Shown here piece after piece: positions 1-7,609 of a stretch of 64,000 nucleotides of DNA; the first letter of the stretch is position 1; each line of letters begins with the position of its first letter. This stretch comes from an uncultured Bacilli bacterium. Its GTDB lineage: Bacteria > Bacillota_I > Bacilli_A > RF39 > UBA660. Where the stretch lies: positions 1 to 64,000 of the forward strand of contig CAJTIX010000002.1 of the NCBI GenBank assembly GCA_910576795.1, read 5' to 3'. The position numbers were made by a program, and so were the translations under genes. The notes under the pieces were generated by a model. That model worked only from the letters and a program-made list of their open reading frames with translations. It had not been told where the DNA came from and did no database searches.

Positions 1-231
1 GTAGAAGAGTTAAACGATAGGGATATTTATACACCATGGATTACCCCAGAAGAGGATGAGAGAATGATCCTCAATACGGAGAGGCATATTGGTTACAATC
101 AAGGTATGGAACAAGGTTTACAACAGGGAAAATTAGAAACCATAAAATCCTTTTTACAAAATGGGGTGGACATTCATACAGTTTCTGCTTCAACAGGGTT
201 ATCAATTGAGCAGTTGCAACAATATATATAG
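1..231 (+). CDS. C-terminal fragment of a PD-(D/E)XK nuclease-family transposase (Rpn/YhgA-like), cut by the window edge
   Basis: The frame is open from the first base to a TAG at 229-231 (76 codons seen). The visible part has the typical tail of this family: a glycine-spaced helix (GYNQGMEQGLQQGK), then a short helical domain reading SFLQNGVDIHTVSASTGLSIEQLQ. The complete gene at 29518-30339 ends the same way (RGIDLETIAEATKLSIGELEKL). The catalytic part lies upstream of the window, so I cannot tell whether the gene is intact. Family members are annotated as transposase-like nucleases or Rpn recombination-promoting nucleases. Confidence 0.7.
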   Translation, partial: VEELNDRDIYTPWITPEEDERMILNTERHIGYNQGMEQGLQQGKLETIKSFLQNGVDIHTVSASTGLSIEQLQQYI

Positions 232-233
232 CC

Positions 234-255
234 AAACACAGTACTCCTGTGTTTT
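234..255 (+). terminator. Hairpin after the transposase-family fragment
   Basis: An 8-bp stem (AAACACAG / CTGTGTTT) with a 5-base loop is followed by a short T-rich stretch. It lies between the stop of the first gene and the prfB promoter. The U-tract is poor, so efficiency is uncertain. Confidence 0.45.
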
Positions 256-312
256 CTTGTGGCAAGACAGATGTAAAAGGTAAAAAAAGGAATACCACAA
301 TGAACAAAAAGA

Positions 313-321
313 TGGTATAAT
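313..321 (+). promoter_or_regulatory. Extended -10 promoter for prfB
   Basis: TGGTATAAT gives an extended -10 (TGn plus TATAAT). It sits 23 bases before the prfB start, with no convincing -35. A vegetative sigma-A promoter for prfB-yitT-ftsEX is the simplest reading. Confidence 0.5.
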
Positions 322-343
322 GGATATGATTGGAGGCTAGCAA

Positions 344-1454
344 ATGGAAGTGAGTGAGTTATTCAATTTGTACCAAGATCATTTAAAAAGAATCAATGAA
401 TTATGGAGGTCACTTTGACCCAGACACGAAAAAGGCAAGGATAGATGCATTAGAAAAACAGATGAGTGAACCCCATTTTTGGGACAATAAAAAAGAAAGT
501 GAAACCGTAATCAATGAACTGAATCTTCTAAAAAGGAAGTTACAACAACCAGAAGAAATCAAAACCAAAATCATCAATAATATTGAAATTTTAGATACGC
601 TCAAATTAGAAGAAGACCAAGAGATGTTGCGATTGATAGAAGAAGAATCCGATGAGATAAAAGAAAAATTGGAACAATGTGAAATCAACCTTTTATTAAG
701 TGGACCTTATGATATTTTGGGCGCTATTTTGGAACTGCACTCTGGAGCAGGTGGAACAGAAGCTTGTGATTGGAATCATATGTTATTTCGTATGTATACA
801 AGATGGTGTGAGAAAAACAATTATAAAGTAGAAGTCATCGATGAACAACCAGGAGAAGAAGCAGGTATGAAAAGCATCACCATGTTAGTCAAGGGTGCAT
901 ATGCTTATGGCTACCTCAAATGTGAAAAAGGCGTACATCGATTGGTTCGCATATCCCCTTTTGATTCTGGTGCAAGAAGACATACTTCTTTTGCCTCATT
1001 AAATGTAACGCCGCTTTTTGAAAACAATAATATCGATATTGAAATCAAAGAAAGTGACTTAAGAATTGATGTTTACCGTAGTAGTGGTTGTGGAGGACAA
1101 GGAGTGAATACCACTGACAGTGCAGTTCGTATTACCCATTTACCAACCAAAATTGTTGTCACTTGTCAAAATGAACGGAGTCAAATCCAAAACAAAGAAA
1201 AAGCGATGGAAGTTTTAAAAAACAAACTCTATCAATTGGAACTGGAAAAACAAGAAAGTGAAATTAAAAAGATCAGTGGGGATACTATGGATATCAATTT
1301 TGGATCACAAATTAGGAGTTATGTCATGCACCCTTATTCTATGGTAAAAGACCATAGAACAGGAACCGAAACAGCACAAGTATCCAAAGTCCTAGATGGA
1401 GACATCGATTTATTTATCAACGATAACCTCAAGAAAGGAAGTACACATGTTTAG
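344..1454 (+). CDS. prfB: Peptide chain release factor 2, expressed through a programmed +1 frameshift
   Basis: RF2 recognises UAA and UGA stop codons in the ribosomal A site and triggers peptide release. Translation starts at ATG 344 (MEVSELFNLYQ...). It reaches an in-frame TGA at 416-418 and must shift +1 to continue as DPDTKKAR to 1454, giving 370 residues, normal for RF2. The tripeptide GGQ needed for hydrolysis is in SSGCGGQGVN (about residues 250-260), followed by the usual TTDSAVRITH. The frameshift site has all classical parts: GGAGG at 405-409, 3 bases, then CTT TGA C. The 3' end overlaps yitT by 8 bases. Confidence 0.96.
405..419 (+). promoter_or_regulatory. RF2 programmed +1 ribosomal frameshift site
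   Basis: An internal Shine-Dalgarno-like GGAGG (405-409) lies 3 bases upstream of CTT (413-415) and the in-frame TGA (416-418), followed by C. This is the arrangement known from E. coli prfB. When RF2 is scarce, the paused ribosome slips from CTT to TTT and reads GAC at 417, so RF2 controls its own level. Confidence 0.95.
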
Positions 1455-2328
1455 AAGAAAAAAACACATTTTAGATGAAAACATTATCAAAAATATTTAT
1501 AAAAAAGATAGATTGCTTCGTTATGCTGAATTTTCACTTGGTCTTTTATTAGTAGCAGTCGCTTTTAATATATTTATTTTACCAAGCAATATTGTGTATG
1601 GTGTAAGTGGGCTTGGTGTAATTGCCAAACATCTTTGGAATATAGATCCCTCTATTGTGATTATGATTGGTAGTGTTCTTTTACTATTACTTAGTTTTAT
1701 TTTATTGGGAAAAGAAAAAACAGCAAGCTCTGTTGTAGGATCTTTATTATATCCTGTATTTGTCAAAATCACTGAAACAGTTCCCAATTATGTCAACATA
1801 GAAGGGACTGAACCATTTGTAATTGTTTTATTTGGGGCAGTCATTAGTGGATTTGGGTTAGGATTGATTTTCAAGGCTGGATTTACAACAGGTGGAACCG
1901 ACATTTTAAATCAAATTGTGTCAAAATATGCCAAAATATCAATGGGAAATGCTATGTTTTTTACAGATGGACTCATCATTTGTCTTTCTATTTTCGTCTT
2001 TGGATGGACAAAATTTATGTATTCAATTTTGACTTTATATATCATCAGTGTTATAACCGATAAAGTCATTTTGGGAATATCCCAATCCAAAGCATTCTAT
2101 ATTATCACAGACCATGAAACGGAAATCAAAAAATTTATCTTACAACATTTGAGTCATGGGATAACGGTATTGGATGGTCATGGAGGATATACTGGGAAAC
2201 ACCAAAGAGTGATTATGTGTATCATTCCTACCAAGGAATATTTTATGTTCAAAGAAGGAATTCATCAAATTGATCAAAAAGCCTTTTTTGTAGTAACAGA
2301 TGCTTATGAAGTATCAGGAGGAGAATAA
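1447..2328 (+). CDS. yitT: YitT/YczE-type integral membrane protein with C-terminal DUF2179
   Basis: The protein has 293 residues from ATG 1447, inside the end of prfB, with an AAGGAAG ribosome site 5 bases upstream. It has five to six hydrophobic segments (about residues 25-200), the family motif GFTTGGTDILNQIV, and a soluble C-terminal DUF2179 domain (TDHETEIKKFILQHLSHGITVLDGHGGYTG...). The function of the family is not firmly known. It overlaps prfB and is 11 bases from ftsE, so the four genes 344-3921 are probably one operon. Confidence 0.8.
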   Translation: MFRRKKHILDENIIKNIYKKDRLLRYAEFSLGLLLVAVAFNIFILPSNIVYGVSGLGVIAKHLWNIDPSIVIMIGSVLLLLLSFILLGKEKTASSVVGSLLYPVFVKITETVPNYVNIEGTEPFVIVLFGAVISGFGLGLIFKAGFTTGGTDILNQIVSKYAKISMGNAMFFTDGLIICLSIFVFGWTKFMYSILTLYIISVITDKVILGISQSKAFYIITDHETEIKKFILQHLSHGITVLDGHGGYTGKHQRVIMCIIPTKEYFMFKEGIHQIDQKAFFVVTDAYEVSGGE

Positions 2329-2339
2329 GGAGGTAACAT

Positions 2340-3035
2340 ATGGATATTATTCGTTTCCAACATGTAAAGAAACAATATAAAACCGGGGTAACCGCAATAC
2401 ATGATCTTTCTTTGAATATTGAAAAAGGAGATTTTGTTTTTATCATCGGTTCGACTGGTTGTGGAAAATCGACATTAATTAAAATGATTTATCGTGCGGA
2501 AAAACCAACCAGTGGGAAAATATTAGTAGGTGGAATTGATGTTGCGAAATTAAGAGACAGTAAGGTTTATAAAATTCGAAGAAAAATTGGAGTTGTTTTT
2601 CAAGATTTCCAATTATTGGCACGATCAACTGTATATGAAAATGTTGCCTTTGCACTTGAAGTATTTGGTCTACCAAAATCGGAAATTCATTCCAAAGTAT
2701 TGAAAGCTTTAGATTTGGTTGGATTAAAACATAAAGCCAAAAATTATCCAAACCAATTATCGGGAGGAGAACAACAACGTGTTGCGATTGCTCGTGCGAT
2801 TGTCAATGGACCAAAATTATTGATTTGTGATGAACCAACAGGAAATTTGGATGAAAATACCAGCATGGGTATTATGAATGTCATTGAAGAGATCAATAAA
2901 CTAGGCACAACAATTATTATGGTAACGCATGATCACGACATTGTAAATCGTATGAAAAAAAGAGTAATTTTATTAGATAGTGGTCGTATTTTAAAAGACT
3001 ATGAGAAAGGAACCTACACACATGAAAGCATTTAG
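2340..3035 (+). CDS. ftsE: Cell-division ABC ATPase FtsE
   Basis: The protein has 231 residues with the full ABC set: Walker A GSTGCGKST, Q-loop VVFQDFQLL, signature LSGGEQQRV, Walker B LLICDEPTGNLD and switch His in THDHD. FtsE powers FtsX, which gates peptidoglycan hydrolases during division or cell elongation. The neighbour ftsX overlaps its 3' end. A strong GGAGG precedes the ATG. Confidence 0.95.
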   Translation: MDIIRFQHVKKQYKTGVTAIHDLSLNIEKGDFVFIIGSTGCGKSTLIKMIYRAEKPTSGKILVGGIDVAKLRDSKVYKIRRKIGVVFQDFQLLARSTVYENVAFALEVFGLPKSEIHSKVLKALDLVGLKHKAKNYPNQLSGGEQQRVAIARAIVNGPKLLICDEPTGNLDENTSMGIMNVIEEINKLGTTIIMVTHDHDIVNRMKKRVILLDSGRILKDYEKGTYTHESI

Positions 3036-3921
3036 AATATTGAGTCGAAATATAAGAGATGCACTCAAAAGTGTATGCAGAAACTTCTCCCTTTCCTTAG
3101 CGTCCATTTCTTGTATTACCATTACATTGATTGTAGTCGCGTTATCTGTTATTTTATCGTTTAATGTCAATAATTTTGCGACATTAGTAGAAAAAGATGT
3201 CACCATTGTTGCTTTCTTAGATTTGGATATTACACAGGATGCAAGACAACAGGTATCTGACTCAATTCATAAACTCGATAATATTGAATCTATTACCTTT
3301 CAATCTAAGGTAGAAATTGCAGCGGAAATGATGGAATCTTCAGAGATCTTTAAAAATATTATGTCCAATTGGTCAGAAGAAGAAAGTCCAATTCAAGATA
3401 CTTATTTGGTAAAAGTAATCGATATTGAACAAATTAAAAAGACAGCAGACGAAATCAAAAAAATCGAAGGTGTTTCTGTTGTCAAATATGGAGAAGGTAT
3501 GGTAGAACAACTCATTTCTGTATTTGACATTGTAAGAAAAATTACCATTGGTATGGTTGTTGCCTTAATTATCGTAACTGCTTTCCTAATTACCAATACA
3601 ATCAAAATTACCATTTTTTCAAGAAAAAGAGAAATTGAAATTATGCGTCTTGTTGGAGCATCCAATATCAACATCAAAATCCCATTTTTATTCGAAGGAT
3701 TATTTTTGGGAATTTTAGGTTCCATTATTCCAATTGCCATTACAATTTATGGCTATGTTGCTCTTTATACGCACTTTAATGGACAAATGTTTTCACCATT
3801 TATCAAATTAATTGAACCACAACCATTTGTCTATTTGGTATCCGCATTTCTATTAGTAGTAGGAATCATAGTCGGTATGTATGGAAGCTTTAGAGCAGTG
3901 AAAAAGTATTTAAAAGTATAA
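3022..3921 (+). CDS. ftsX: Cell-division permease-like protein FtsX
   Basis: The 299-residue membrane protein has one N-terminal transmembrane helix (about 25-50), an extracytoplasmic domain (about 55-165) and three C-terminal helices, as in FtsX. I chose ATG 3022 (MKAFRILSRNIRDALKSV) because AAAGGAA lies 10 bases upstream and this matches the usual FtsX start. It overlaps ftsE by 14 bases, which suggests coupled translation. Its partners are FtsE and, outside the membrane, a cell-wall hydrolase that is not in this window. Confidence 0.93.
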   Translation: MKAFRILSRNIRDALKSVCRNFSLSLASISCITITLIVVALSVILSFNVNNFATLVEKDVTIVAFLDLDITQDARQQVSDSIHKLDNIESITFQSKVEIAAEMMESSEIFKNIMSNWSEEESPIQDTYLVKVIDIEQIKKTADEIKKIEGVSVVKYGEGMVEQLISVFDIVRKITIGMVVALIIVTAFLITNTIKITIFSRKREIEIMRLVGASNINIKIPFLFEGLFLGILGSIIPIAITIYGYVALYTHFNGQMFSPFIKLIEPQPFVYLVSAFLLVVGIIVGMYGSFRAVKKYLKV

Positions 3922-3925
3922 AAGA

Positions 3926-3953
3926 AATTGAACTTTAAGAGGTTCAATTTTTT
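3926..3953 (+). terminator. Intrinsic terminator of the prfB-ftsX operon
   Basis: The stem AATTGAAC / GTTCAATT with an 8-base loop ends in a run of T (3948-3953). It starts 5 bases after the ftsX stop. Confidence 0.85.
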
Positions 3954-3980
3954 CATATTTTGAGAAATAAATCATATACT
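3953..3980 (+). promoter_or_regulatory. Sigma-E-like sporulation promoter of yabG
   Basis: The -35 element TTCATATT and the -10 element CATATACT (3973-3980) are separated by 13 bases (3960-3972, counted after CATATT). This resembles the Bacillus sigma-E consensus. Two other sporulation genes here (yabP, gerQ) have the same layout and spacing. B. subtilis yabG uses sigma-K, a related mother-cell factor, so the exact sigma is inferred. Confidence 0.5.
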
Positions 3981-3999
3981 TTACTGGGTGAAAAATATG

Positions 4000-4779
4000 A
4001 TGTTGAAAGTAGGAGATTATGTTACGAGAAACTCCTATCATAATGATATGGTGTTTAAAATTATTAAAATAGAAGATGATATTTATTATTTAAAAGGATT
4101 AAATGTAAGATTGTATGCGGATAGTGAAAAAGAAGATTTAAAAGCTTATGACAGGGAAGAAGATGTAGAATTAGAAGAACCCTTTTTGGAACGCATTAAA
4201 CCAGTGAATTTAGACCGAAATGATTATTTCTATCTTCCAGGAAAGATTTTACATATAGACGGAGATAACGAATATTTAAGTAGATGTTTAAAATATTATG
4301 AAGATGCCAATATATGGGCAGCTGGTGTACTGGAGAAAGAATCTAATATATCCTGTCGTATTCAGGACTTATTAGAAGAATATAACCCGAATATTGTCGT
4401 CATTACAGGGCATGATGCTTATTATAGAAAAAGAGGAAAAATGGATGATATCAATTCTTACAAAAACAGTGCCTATTATGTAGAAGCCATCAAAGAAGCT
4501 AGAAAATATGAAAATAGTCATGAAAAATTGGTCATTATTGCAGGAGGATGTCAGTCAGATTATGAGGAACTCATTAAAGCAGGAGCCAATTTTGCCTCAA
4601 GCCCTAAGCGTGTGAATATCCATGCCTTAGACCCTGCGATTGTTGCTGCCAAAATGAGTTTAGCAGATGCGACAAAAGAGATTAATCTAAAAGGAATTTT
4701 AGAGGATACCAAATATGGAAAAGACGGAATGGGTGGCATTATCACAAAAGGAACCATGTACGTCGGTTATCCAAGATAG
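4000..4779 (+). CDS. yabG: Sporulation-specific protease YabG
   Basis: YabG is the mother-cell cysteine protease that trims spore coat proteins so that they can be cross-linked. The protein has about 259 residues. The N-terminus (LKVGDYVTRNSYHNDMVFKI) and the blocks VVITGHDAYY, AGGCQSDYEELIKAGANFASSP and VNIHALDPAIVAAKMS match the family closely, including the conserved His-Asp and Cys regions. ATG 4000 is preferred over GTG 3988 because GGTGA lies 8 bases upstream and the inferred transcription start is near 3987. It is followed by veg, as in B. subtilis. Confidence 0.92.
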   Translation: MLKVGDYVTRNSYHNDMVFKIIKIEDDIYYLKGLNVRLYADSEKEDLKAYDREEDVELEEPFLERIKPVNLDRNDYFYLPGKILHIDGDNEYLSRCLKYYEDANIWAAGVLEKESNISCRIQDLLEEYNPNIVVITGHDAYYRKRGKMDDINSYKNSAYYVEAIKEARKYENSHEKLVIIAGGCQSDYEELIKAGANFASSPKRVNIHALDPAIVAAKMSLADATKEINLKGILEDTKYGKDGMGGIITKGTMYVGYPR

Positions 4780-4787
4780 GAGGATTC

Positions 4788-5009
4788 ATGACGATTGAGA
4801 AAGTCAAACAAGAATTACACAATCATATTGGGGATCTAGTAACCATTAAATATAACTTAGGACGTAATAAATTTGAAAAATATGATGTTGTTATTAAAGA
4901 ACTTTATAATCATGTTTTTTTGGTAGAATTGAACAAGGAACATAATAGTGAAATTAAGTCTTTTTCCTATTCAGATGTCATTACCAAAACCATAAAAATT
5001 GACTACTAG
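4788..5009 (+). CDS. veg: Veg protein, biofilm and sporulation-associated
   Basis: The 73-residue protein has the Veg pattern: an N-terminal helix, GDLVTIKYNLGRNKFEKYDVVIKE, and a closing SFSYSDVITKTIKI. Veg stimulates biofilm genes in B. subtilis through SinR antagonism, and its position after yabG is conserved. AGGAGG at 4778-4783 sets the start. Confidence 0.88.
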   Translation: MTIEKVKQELHNHIGDLVTIKYNLGRNKFEKYDVVIKELYNHVFLVELNKEHNSEIKSFSYSDVITKTIKIDY

Positions 5010-5031
5010 TTCTTAAATTTTAGGATAATCA

Positions 5032-5060
5032 TTGATTTTATGGATAGAATAGTATAAAAT
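5032..5060 (+). promoter_or_regulatory. Probable spoVG promoter
   Basis: TTGATT (5032-5037) and TAAAAT (5055-5060) are 17 bases apart, a fair sigma-A promoter about 40 bases before the spoVG start. Pieces resembling a sigma-H promoter (AGGATAA at 5022, GAAT at 5047) are also present, but 18 bases apart instead of the usual 14. Confidence 0.45.
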
Positions 5061-5098
5061 AAAGTTGTATGGGATATACTGAAGGGAGAGAAATGCTT

Positions 5099-5362
5099 AT
5101 GAAAATAACATCTGTAAACGTTCATGTAACAGAAAAAGAAGATTCTAGAATGAAAGGATTTGCATCTGTTTTAATCGAAGATTGCTTTGCTATACACGAT
5201 ATTCGTATTATTCAAGGAGATAATGGATTATTTATCGCAATGCCAAGCCGTAAAACAGCAACAGGTGGATACCGTGATATCGCACATCCGATCACACCAG
5301 AATGTAGACAATTATTTGAAGATGCAGTATTAGAAGCATATAGAAAAGAAATTGGTGAATAA
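5099..5362 (+). CDS. spoVG: SpoVG RNA/DNA-binding regulator
   Basis: The 87-residue protein carries the SpoVG signature (HDIRIIQGDNGLFIAMPSRK and YRDIAHPITPECR). SpoVG is a small nucleic-acid-binding regulator involved in septation and sporulation in Bacillus and in virulence genes elsewhere. ATG 5099 is preferred because AAGGGAG ends 10 bases upstream. The ATG at 5093 would be only 4 bases from it. Confidence 0.93.
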   Translation: MKITSVNVHVTEKEDSRMKGFASVLIEDCFAIHDIRIIQGDNGLFIAMPSRKTATGGYRDIAHPITPECRQLFEDAVLEAYRKEIGE

Positions 5363-5384
5363 GACTGAGAGTTCAGTCTTTTTG
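5361..5384 (+). terminator. Terminator of spoVG
   Basis: A perfect 8-bp stem (AAGACTGA / TCAGTCTT), 4-base loop and T-run overlap the last bases of the spoVG stop codon. Confidence 0.88.
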
Positions 5385-5518
5385 TTTGTGGTAAGTGATC
5401 GTTGTGGTATAAATAACCATGTAACTAAAAAAGTGTTCAAAAGGTCAATATTTGATTTTCAAATCCAGTAAATGTCTAGTAAAAACATAGTTTATAAATT
5501 GAAAAAAGTTTGATAGTC

Positions 5519-5562
5519 AAGAAACAAATGAAAAAATAATTTTTATTCATTTGTTTCTTTTT
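5519..5562. terminator. Long hairpin downstream of the leftward gene at 5561
   Basis: A perfect 14-bp stem (5519-5532 with 5546-5559) has a 13-base AT loop. On the + strand it ends in T-rich sequence. It separates the spoVG region from the leftward gene that stops at 5561. It may end transcription from both sides, though the U-tract on the - side is weak. Confidence 0.6.
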
Positions 5563-6343
5563 ATTGGCAGTAGCTATCTTCGTATTCAAAATTTGGGTTT
5601 AATAAATATATATCTTTATTACCACTTGATGTATTACATTCTAATAAAGAAAAATCTTTATTTTTGTATAAAATACTATTAGGTTCCTTGTAAACTATCT
5701 TTTCAGTCTCTCCATTTTGAACTTTATATTCTAGAAAGTCAATAACATCTTGCATTGACATCCAACTACTATGGAGCATGCTAGTTAGATACTGCATTGT
5801 GTTCATTCCTGAATTAAATAGTAGAAATTTAGAATGCTTATAATATAAATTGTAAAAGTTCCCATCCTCATTCTTATATTTAAATGTGTCTGTGCCATAA
5901 CAACGATCACCAGGACATTTTTTTATTTGATATGTAAGTTTTTGAGGGTCTGTAATAATGCTACACTCATTATTGTCGTATTTTCCTATATGGTAGTCGA
6001 TATTAAAAATGTTGTATATATTTTTATGACTAACGTTATAACCAATTATAGTAATATTATCTTCTTCATTATAATAAATCGTTTTATTATTACAAGTCTG
6101 TATTTTATATTTTTTAATGATATTTTCTAATTCCTTTTCTAAAATTAATTTACTGCGAATGGATTTAAAGCTTACAGAAAAGTTCTTATCTTCTTTCTTA
6201 TAAGAAGATAGTTTTGGAATTTCTAAAACTACAGATGTATTTGGTATAGTATATTTTGTTGTACCAAATGGAAATAATTTAATAAATAATATTCCACCCA
6301 TCAATAATATTAAAAATAAAATAATCAAATATATTTTTTTCAT
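5561..6343 (-). CDS. Membrane-anchored extracytoplasmic protein of unknown function
   Basis: The protein has about 260 residues from ATG 6343 (MKKIYLIILFLILLMGG...). One N-terminal transmembrane or signal-anchor helix is followed by a soluble domain rich in Lys, Asn, Tyr and Cys (for example KKCPGDRCYGTD). There is no lipobox. I recognise no domain. GAAGGGAATGG lies just upstream of the chosen start. It is transcribed against its neighbours and looks accessory. Confidence 0.6.
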   Translation of the reverse strand: MKKIYLIILFLILLMGGILFIKLFPFGTTKYTIPNTSVVLEIPKLSSYKKEDKNFSVSFKSIRSKLILEKELENIIKKYKIQTCNNKTIYYNEEDNITIIGYNVSHKNIYNIFNIDYHIGKYDNNECSIITDPQKLTYQIKKCPGDRCYGTDTFKYKNEDGNFYNLYYKHSKFLLFNSGMNTMQYLTSMLHSSWMSMQDVIDFLEYKVQNGETEKIVYKEPNSILYKNKDFSLLECNTSSGNKDIYLLNPNFEYEDSYCQ

Positions 6344-6539
6344 TTTAATTACCATTCCCTTCAAGACACACATAGTTATGAATAATATATTTATTTTGGG
6401 GTTATCCTTCAAAATAAGTATACTAGATTATTAGTAAAAAATCCAATTTTATAAAAATGTGATAAAATATAAAACAGGTGGTACCATATTTAATATAATA
6501 TGATATATTTAGAATGTAAAAAATGATTGGAGGTTATAA

Positions 6540-7049
6540 ATGAAAAAATTTGTATTAGCAGTATTATTATACATAATAGTAATTTTCGCTATATTTAATA
6601 AATTAGATTTATTTAAGGAAGAAGATAAAAAAAATAGTAATAATTCAGAAATTGATAATAATCAAGAAACTGATGGTTATAACAAAGTGGAATTTAGTGA
6701 AAAAGAAAAGGAAATTATAAATGCCATCTATAATAATTCAAAAATTAACAATTGTTTTGACCAATCTAAATTGACATCATTTGAAATAATTGGGTTGGAA
6801 AATTATGGATATTATAAATCGAAAGATAATATATTATATATAAGAGTTAAGTATAGATCAAGTTGTAGTGATGAAACTCATGATTGTGATCGTCTAGCTT
6901 TAAATTTAAGATATCATATATTGGAAGATGAAGATTTCTATTTTTTCATTAAGATAAATATAGATACATATGATGATATAGAAATCATTGATGGGATTTC
7001 TGTCAACATAAATTCTGATTGGGTTTCAAAAAATGAACGTATTCAATAA
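6540..7049 (+). CDS. Short membrane-anchored protein of unknown function
   Basis: The 169-residue protein has a single N-terminal hydrophobic helix (about residues 4-20) and then an Asn/Glu/Lys-rich linker (about 25-50). The outer domain contains closely spaced cysteines (RSSCSDETHDCDR). It has a good GGAGG ribosome site and an AT-rich upstream region with a GTGATAAAAT -10-like motif. No family is recognised. Together with the gene at 5561 it forms a small accessory patch between spoVG and the lgt region. Confidence 0.6.
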   Translation: MKKFVLAVLLYIIVIFAIFNKLDLFKEEDKKNSNNSEIDNNQETDGYNKVEFSEKEKEIINAIYNNSKINNCFDQSKLTSFEIIGLENYGYYKSKDNILYIRVKYRSSCSDETHDCDRLALNLRYHILEDEDFYFFIKINIDTYDDIEIIDGISVNINSDWVSKNERIQ

Positions 7050-7120
7050 TATAAAAAGCTTTGTCAATTCCATTTTGGAATAGAAATAGTAACAAAATAG
7101 AACCTTTTTTTCAAAAATAA

Positions 7121-7149
7121 TTGTCAAAATATGGAAGCTATGTTATACT
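7121..7149 (+). promoter_or_regulatory. Sigma-A promoter of structured RNA copy 1
   Basis: TTGTCA (7121-7126) and TATACT (7144-7149) have exactly 17 bases between them. Transcription would start at about 7156, the first base of the closing stem of the RNA. Confidence 0.75.
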
Positions 7150-7155
7150 AAACTC

Positions 7156-7253
7156 ATAAGAAGAAATCATAATATAGTTTGCGAGTAGGAAATTTATAGA
7201 GTTTACTATTTGTAAACGGGGGGGGGTAATACCCTCTTTTTATTTTGTCTTAT
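7156..7253 (+). ncRNA. Structured leader or small RNA, copy 1
   Basis: This is an RNA of about 98 nt with a predicted closing stem ATAAGA / TCTTAT (7156-7161 / 7248-7253). A 12-bp helix follows (GTTTGCGAGTAG 7177-7188 with CTATTTGTAAAC 7206-7217), then nine G (7218-7226), and GGG...CCC plus a T-rich tract that resembles a terminator. A second copy at 19468-19563 keeps the helices with compensating changes. It lies directly upstream of the gene at 7301, so a cis-acting riboswitch-like leader or a free small RNA are both possible. I do not recognise the class. Confidence 0.7.
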
Positions 7254-7300
7254 TAAAAAAGGAGTGTATGATGATCTTCTTAAGGGATGGGAGGTGTACG

Positions 7301-7567
7301 ATGGAACAAAAATCAAATACACTAGCTGTTGCAGGATTGGTTTTAGGAATTCTTTCAGTAGTGTTCGCATTTCTATTCACATGGATTGGACTAATTGCAG
7401 GAATCGTAGGAATTGTATTATCTGTAAAAGGAAGAAAATCTGAAAAAAAAGGAATGGCTACCGCTGGAATGGTTTTATCAATTATTGGAACATCTTTAAG
7501 TGGTATATTTGTTGCTTGTGCTTTATGTGTTGTTGGAACAGTAGGAAGTATTGCAAGTAATCTATAA
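7301..7567 (+). CDS. DUF4190-like small membrane protein
   Basis: The 88-residue protein has two hydrophobic helices (about 8-40 and 50-85) separated by a basic KGRKSEKKG linker, with the repeated pattern AVAGLVLGILS and ATAGMVLSIIG typical of DUF4190. Start ATG 7301 is set by GGGAGGTG 5-12 bases upstream. Its only notable context is the structured RNA that precedes it. Function unknown. Confidence 0.7.
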   Translation: MEQKSNTLAVAGLVLGILSVVFAFLFTWIGLIAGIVGIVLSVKGRKSEKKGMATAGMVLSIIGTSLSGIFVACALCVVGTVGSIASNL

Positions 7568-7609
7568 GGGTATCCATGATACCTTTTCTTTTGGAATGGA
7601 GGAAATGAT

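Noticed and set aside
5022..5050. Sigma-H promoter for spoVG (AGGATAA and GAAT)
   Set aside because: The two elements are 18 bases apart, whereas the B. subtilis spoVG promoter has 14. A sigma-A type pair fits better.
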